This document shows, piece by piece, positions 6,204 to 9,883 of a stretch of 9,883 nt of DNA; within the stretch, counting starts at the first letter, position 1, and every line of letters starts with the position of its first letter. Origin of the DNA: Bacteroidales bacterium (lineage in GTDB: Bacteria > Bacteroidota > Bacteroidia > Bacteroidales > JAADJA01). A program made the translations under genes and the position numbers. Below the pieces are notes generated by a model. That model was not told where the DNA came from. It saw nothing but the letters and a program-made list of their open reading frames with translations, and searched no databases. The stretch covers positions 1-9,883 of the forward strand of contig JAIOTR010000206.1 of NCBI GenBank assembly GCA_021106665.1, read 5' to 3'.

Positions 6204-7403
6204 TTGCCAAAATTAATTGACACTACAATAAAAAAGGAAAGCGCAATTTTAATTGGTGTTATTTCAAGAAATGAATCTGAAGATTTGATTCGTGAACACT
6301 TGGATGAATTGGCATTCCTGGTTGATACCGCCGGTGCAGTTAGTAACAAACGGTTCACACAAAAGTTAAATTTACCTGATTCAAGGACTTATGTCGGTAA
6401 GGGAAAGCTTGAAGATATCAAGTATTATGTTAATGAGAATAATATTGATCTCGCTATTTTTGATGATGAACTAAGTCCTTCACAATTCAGAAATTTAGAA
6501 AAGATACTGAAGTGTAGAATTTTGGATCGAAACAACCTGATCCTTGATATTTTTGCAACCAGGGCCCGCACAGCACATGCCAAAACGCAGGTTGAACTGG
6601 CCCAGTATCAGTATTTGCTTCCCCGCTTAACACGTATGTGGACCCACCTTGAAAGGCAGCGTGGAGGAATTGGATTAAGAGGCCCCGGTGAAACTGAGAT
6701 TGAAACTGACCGACGGATCATTCGCGATAGAATTGCTTTGTTAAAAAAGAAACTGGTAAAAATTGATAAGCAGAAAAGCACGCAAAGGCGAAATCGTGGT
6801 AAAATGGTGCAGGTTGCTTTGGTTGGATATACCAATGTAGGGAAGTCAACGGTCATGAATATGTTAAGTAAATCAAATGTTTTTGCTGAGAATAAATTAT
6901 TTGCCACATTGGATACAACCGTCAGGAAGATCGTGATAGAAAATCTTCCGTTCCTTATTTCCGATACGGTTGGTTTTATCAGGAAATTGCCCCACGACCT
7001 TGTTGAATCGTTCAAATCAACCCTTGACGAAGTAAGAGAGTCGGATATTCTGATCCATATTGTTGATATTTCCCATCCTGAATTTGAGGACCAGATAAGC
7101 GTTGTGCAGGAAACGCTTGCTGAAATAGATGCAAATAACAAGTCCACCATCTTGTTGTTCAATAAAATTGATGCTTATAGATTTATTGAAAAAGAACCGG
7201 ACGATCTTACACCGGCAACTAAAGAAAATTTGAGCCTGGAGGAACTGAAAAAGACATGGATGGCAAAATCTGATATTCCTACCCTTTTTATTTCTGCAGT
7301 AAAAAAGCAAAATATTGAAGAGTTTAAAAAAATGCTTTATGAAGAGGTAAAGAAAATTCATGCTATCCGCTACCCTTATAATGATTTTCTGTATAATGTT
7401 TAG
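6204..7403 (+). CDS. hflX: Ribosome-associated GTPase HflX
   Basis: HflX is a GTPase that binds the 50S subunit and, in studied bacteria, splits stalled ribosomes, particularly under heat or antibiotic stress. Residues 1-190 form the HflX N-terminal domain and coiled-coil linker, with ELAQYQYLLPRLTRMWTHLE (131-150) and the glycine-rich GGIGLRGPGETEIETDRR (154-171). The G domain follows: P-loop GYTNVGKS (208-215), TT near 238-239, DTVGF (254-258), NKID (320-323) and SA (364-365). The 399-residue length is typical of Bacteroidota. Start choice: TTG at 6204; an in-frame stop lies at 6171-6173, there is no ATG or GTG between it and the TTG, and the next in-frame ATG is near residue 145, inside the conserved domain. 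The TTG N-terminus (MPKLIDTTIKKESAILIGVI) matches family starts. A hairpin begins 2 nt after the stop codon. Confidence 0.96.
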   Translation: MPKLIDTTIKKESAILIGVISRNESEDLIREHLDELAFLVDTAGAVSNKRFTQKLNLPDSRTYVGKGKLEDIKYYVNENNIDLAIFDDELSPSQFRNLEKILKCRILDRNNLILDIFATRARTAHAKTQVELAQYQYLLPRLTRMWTHLERQRGGIGLRGPGETEIETDRRIIRDRIALLKKKLVKIDKQKSTQRRNRGKMVQVALVGYTNVGKSTVMNMLSKSNVFAENKLFATLDTTVRKIVIENLPFLISDTVGFIRKLPHDLVESFKSTLDEVRESDILIHIVDISHPEFEDQISVVQETLAEIDANNKSTILLFNKIDAYRFIEKEPDDLTPATKENLSLEELKKTWMAKSDIPTLFISAVKKQNIEEFKKMLYEEVKKIHAIRYPYNDFLYNV

Positions 7404-7405
7404 CT

Positions 7406-7455
7406 AACCTGCTATGTTGAACAAAAGCTGGAGCGCAGGCATAACATAGCAGGTT
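7406..7455 (+). terminator. Long-loop inverted repeat immediately after hflX, possible terminator
   Basis: The arms AACCTGCTATGTT (7406-7418) and AACATAGCAGGTT (7443-7455) are perfect 13-nt reverse complements separated by 24 nt. The loop is more GC-rich than its surroundings and can form at most a 3-bp CTG/CAG inner stem. No T-run follows on the plus strand. It may end hflX transcription or protect its 3' end; a repeat-family element is an alternative. Confidence 0.45.
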
Positions 7456-7522
7456 GAGAATGGCAATTAATTCCAAAGTATTTTGTTTTTGATTTGTTAA
7501 GTTTCATTAAACCACTTTTCAA

Positions 7523-7530
7523 TACCTTTG
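7523..7530 (+). promoter_or_regulatory. Candidate lnt promoter -7 box
   Basis: TACCTTTG matches TAnnTTTG exactly and lies 23 nt before the lnt ATG, allowing initiation near 7535 and a leader of about 18 nt. The -33 region is weaker: TTTC sits 17 nt upstream, and a true TTTG is about 26 nt upstream. The position after the hflX hairpin supports an independent lnt promoter. Confidence 0.4.
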
Positions 7531-7553
7531 CCTCTCCTGCGTAAATTTACATT

Positions 7554-9158
7554 ATGAAAAAGCGTCACCTATTATTATTGTCAGGACTTTCCGGTTTGCT
7601 ATTTACAGTTGGATGGCCGGTTAATGGTTACCCTGCTTTTCTGTTTACTGCATTTGTTCCATTGCTGATCATCGAAGATTATATCCTGAAAAACAAAAAC
7701 AACTTTAGCCGATTCGCAGTGTTTTTCTATACCTATCCGGCATTTTTTGTTTGGAATATCCTAACAACATGGTGGATCTGGAATTCAACACCCGTAGCCA
7801 CACTGGCCTGGGGTTTCAATGCGATGTTTATGGGCATGGTTATGCATGTTTATCATCTTGCCAGGAGAAATATTTATCAGGCAAACCAGGGATATTTTAT
7901 CCTGCCATTTTTATGGATCACTTTCGAATATATCCATCTTAGCTGGAAGCTTACCTGGACCTGGTTGAATCTGGGTAACGGATTTTCAGTTTATCCCAAA
8001 TGGGTTCAGTGGTACGAATACACTGGCACACTGGGTGGTACATTCTGGATTATTGCTATAAATATTTTGATTTTCAAAGCCTTCAAACCTCTATGGTCAG
8101 AGATGAAAAATAAACGAAATATTTATTGGAATGGAGGTTTGGCTTTAGGGCTTATCATTATTCCCTTATTTGTTTCTTTCTTAATTTATTTTTCTTATAA
8201 AGAAAAAGAAAACCCGGTTAATGTGATTGTGACCCAACCTAATCTTGATCCATATTCAGAACAATATTCGATTCCTCCGTCTGAGGTAATAGATATAAAC
8301 CTTGATCTTGCGGAATCTGTTATAGGAAAGAGTACCATGTTTATTGTTGCTCCTGAATCTGCAATCCAGGAAAACATCTGGGAAGAAAACCTTGGATGGT
8401 CACCAAGTCTGAAAAAGCTGAATGCCTATGTACAGGAATATCCAAATTTAAAAATAATTATCGGAGCATCTTCATACAGGCGTTATAATGATAGTACCAA
8501 CCTGCCATCATCTGTTCGTTATCATAAAATTCACAAATTTTATTACGATGCCTATAATACAGCATTTTATATAGATACAACAGGGGACTTACAGATTCAT
8601 CATAAATCCAGATTAACACCGGGCGTAGAATATATGCCATCATGGGGCTTTTTAGGTTTTATAGAGAATCTTACCATTGACCTTGGAGGAACAACCGGGA
8701 CGCTTGGAATTGATCCTGACCCCCAACCTTTTACTGTTAATGATTCACTTCGAGTTGGCCCAATTATTTGCTACGAATCTATTTTTGGTGGATTTTGCAG
8801 GGATTATGTTATAAATGGAGCCAATGTCCTGTTTATAATTACCAATGATGGCTGGTGGGGAAATACACCCGGACATAAACAACATATTACCTTTGCTTCA
8901 CTTAGGGCTATTGAAACCCGCAGAAGTATTGCACGGTCGGCCAACACTGGAATTTCTTGTTTCGTAAATCAGAGAGGAGATATTTTTCAGGCAACTAATT
9001 ACTGGGAACGGGATGTTATTGTTCAGGATATGAATTTAAATTCTGAACTGACATTTTATGCCAGGTTTGGAGATTATTTCGGACGTATTTCCGCATTTAT
9101 AAGTGCTATATTTATTTTAATTACCATCGTGTTTGGAATTAAGAAAAGAAAGATCTGA
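7554..9158 (+). CDS. lnt: Apolipoprotein N-acyltransferase
   Basis: Lnt transfers an acyl chain from phospholipid to the amino group of the N-terminal cysteine of lipoproteins, the last step of lipoprotein maturation, at the periplasmic face of the inner membrane. The 534 residues compare with 512 in E. coli. The first 215 or so hold about six hydrophobic membrane segments, rich in Trp and aromatic residues. A nitrilase-like carbon-nitrogen hydrolase domain (about 222-495) follows, with the catalytic triad visible: Glu268 in VAPESAI, Lys351 in HHKSRLTPGVEY, and Cys406 in GPIICYESIFG. NDGWWGNTPGHKQH (431-444) is also typical. A final membrane helix (about 512-528) ends in the basic tail KKRKI. 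All key residues are intact. The ATG at 7554 gives a typical basic-then-hydrophobic N-terminus. A hydrolase gene starts 3 nt after the stop codon, implying co-transcription. Confidence 0.96.
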   Translation: MKKRHLLLLSGLSGLLFTVGWPVNGYPAFLFTAFVPLLIIEDYILKNKNNFSRFAVFFYTYPAFFVWNILTTWWIWNSTPVATLAWGFNAMFMGMVMHVYHLARRNIYQANQGYFILPFLWITFEYIHLSWKLTWTWLNLGNGFSVYPKWVQWYEYTGTLGGTFWIIAINILIFKAFKPLWSEMKNKRNIYWNGGLALGLIIIPLFVSFLIYFSYKEKENPVNVIVTQPNLDPYSEQYSIPPSEVIDINLDLAESVIGKSTMFIVAPESAIQENIWEENLGWSPSLKKLNAYVQEYPNLKIIIGASSYRRYNDSTNLPSSVRYHKIHKFYYDAYNTAFYIDTTGDLQIHHKSRLTPGVEYMPSWGFLGFIENLTIDLGGTTGTLGIDPDPQPFTVNDSLRVGPIICYESIFGGFCRDYVINGANVLFIITNDGWWGNTPGHKQHITFASLRAIETRRSIARSANTGISCFVNQRGDIFQATNYWERDVIVQDMNLNSELTFYARFGDYFGRISAFISAIFILITIVFGIKKRKI

Positions 9159-9161
9159 TCC

Positions 9162-9883
9162 ATGAAATTGTTTTACAGGCAATATGGAGAAGGGCAGCCT
9201 GTAATTGTCCTTCACGGTATTTTTGGGATTTCTGATAACTGGGTTACCATAGGCCGGCGACTTGCTGAAAAATTTGATGTATATATTCTTGATCAGAGAA
9301 ACCATGGTCAGTCCCCGCACAGCGATACATTTAATTACTACGTTTTGGTTGACGATCTGTTTGAATTTATTGAAGACCATCAATTAATAAATCCTATACT
9401 GATCGGGCACTCAATGGGAGGGAAGGTTGCTATGAATTTTGCTCTTGAATATCCTCAACGTGTTGATAAACTTATTGTCGTTGATATGAGCGTAAGAAGT
9501 TATCCGGCCCGGAAGCAGCATATGGATATCATGACAGCCATGCTTTCTATTGATTTTGATGCTGTAGATTCAAGAGAAGAGATAGAAGATATCATAAGGG
9601 AAAAGGTAAAATCTCCAAGGATCACCAGGTTTGTACTTAAAAATCTTTACAGGATTGGGAAAAACAGATTGGGATGGCGATTGAACATCCAATCAATTTA
9701 TGACAATTTTGAAAATGTTTTTGAAGGAATTGATTCGCCTTATACTTTCGACAAACCGGCTCTTTTTGTCAGAGGAGGCGCTTCTGATTATATACTACCC
9801 GAAGATTATAATTTGATCAAGAAGATATTCCCGGATGCCCAATTCCAAACCATTGAAAAAGCTTCGCATTGGGTACACGCTGA
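9162..9883 (+). CDS. YbfF-like alpha/beta-fold hydrolase, 3' end cut by window edge
   Basis: 240 residues are visible and the frame is still open at the right edge; probably only 15-20 residues are missing. It is a cytoplasmic-looking alpha/beta hydrolase without a signal peptide. Motifs in order: the oxyanion region LHGIFGISDNW (17-27), DQRNHGQSPHS near 47-57, the nucleophile elbow GHSMGG with Ser84, the acid candidate Asp209 in GGASDYI, and His236 in ASHWVHA. The LHG.FG..DNW and D.RNHG.S patterns are those of the YbfF esterase group, which hydrolyse short acyl esters or acyl-CoA in vitro, though the natural substrate is unknown. The start follows lnt by 3 nt, so translational coupling is likely. 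A link to acyl-chain metabolism alongside lnt is only a guess from position. The enzyme class is well supported; the specific substrate is not. Confidence 0.9.
   Translation, partial: MKLFYRQYGEGQPVIVLHGIFGISDNWVTIGRRLAEKFDVYILDQRNHGQSPHSDTFNYYVLVDDLFEFIEDHQLINPILIGHSMGGKVAMNFALEYPQRVDKLIVVDMSVRSYPARKQHMDIMTAMLSIDFDAVDSREEIEDIIREKVKSPRITRFVLKNLYRIGKNRLGWRLNIQSIYDNFENVFEGIDSPYTFDKPALFVRGGASDYILPEDYNLIKKIFPDAQFQTIEKASHWVHA

Noticed and set aside
6608..7361. Minus-strand ORFs of 184 and 114 codons
   Set aside because: They lie inside hflX on the opposite strand, show no recognisable domain, and the hflX frame holds every G-domain motif.
7406..7455. Integron attC-like recombination site
   Set aside because: The end sequences do not match RYYYAAC and GTTRRRY, and the flanking genes are core housekeeping genes rather than cassettes.
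7541..7550. Palindrome GTAAATTTAC just before lnt
   Set aside because: A 10-nt AT-rich palindrome is expected by chance here; there is no second copy or evidence of an operator.
9117..9383. Minus-strand ORF of 88 codons across the lnt/hydrolase junction
   Set aside because: It is antisense to the lnt end and the hydrolase start, both well supported.
1..9883. Mobile element, prophage, CRISPR array, tRNA or rRNA gene
   Set aside because: No transposase or integrase motifs, no direct-repeat array, no cloverleaf or rRNA signature; gene content is consistently core-like.

Overview
The window looks like an ordinary housekeeping stretch from a member of the Bacteroidota, probably a Bacteroidales/Marinilabiliales-like anaerobe or environmental lineage. 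The evidence is AT-rich DNA, a gldE-ssb-mutY cluster, leaders that mostly lack Shine-Dalgarno sequences, promoter candidates of the Bacteroidota type (TTG ... TAnnTTTG), and protein sequences typical of that phylum. No mobile element, CRISPR array, tRNA, rRNA or phage gene was seen.

Layout. The left third (1-2848) is read leftwards: mutY (A/G-mismatch adenine glycosylase), ssb (single-strand DNA-binding protein), then the gldE-like CNNM/CBS/CorC membrane protein, whose C-terminus runs off the left edge. A hairpin followed by a T-run separates ssb from gldE and overlaps the best gldE promoter candidate. A divergent intergenic region of about 120 bp lies between mutY and the rightward genes.

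The remainder is read rightwards: an HU-family nucleoid protein; a 29-residue, extremely basic AURKAIP1/COX24-type (mS38/bS22-like) ribosomal mini-protein; a perfect 17-bp hairpin; rng (RNase G); trpS (tryptophanyl-tRNA synthetase); hflX (ribosome-associated GTPase); a second hairpin element with a long loop; lnt (apolipoprotein N-acyltransferase); and a YbfF-like alpha/beta hydrolase cut by the right edge 3 nt after lnt.

The left block joins DNA repair and single-strand DNA handling to an envelope/gliding gene. The right block is dominated by chromosome structure, ribosome function, rRNA/mRNA processing, translation and lipoprotein maturation. I found no convincing undescribed multi-gene system. 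The items most worth a second look are small: the mini ribosomal protein and its unusual SD-like leader, the terminator/promoter overlap before gldE, the long-loop hairpin after hflX, the non-ATG starts (including a likely mis-start of mutY), and the HU protein lacking the canonical DNA-kinking proline. Gene-free stretches are all shorter than 300 bases.
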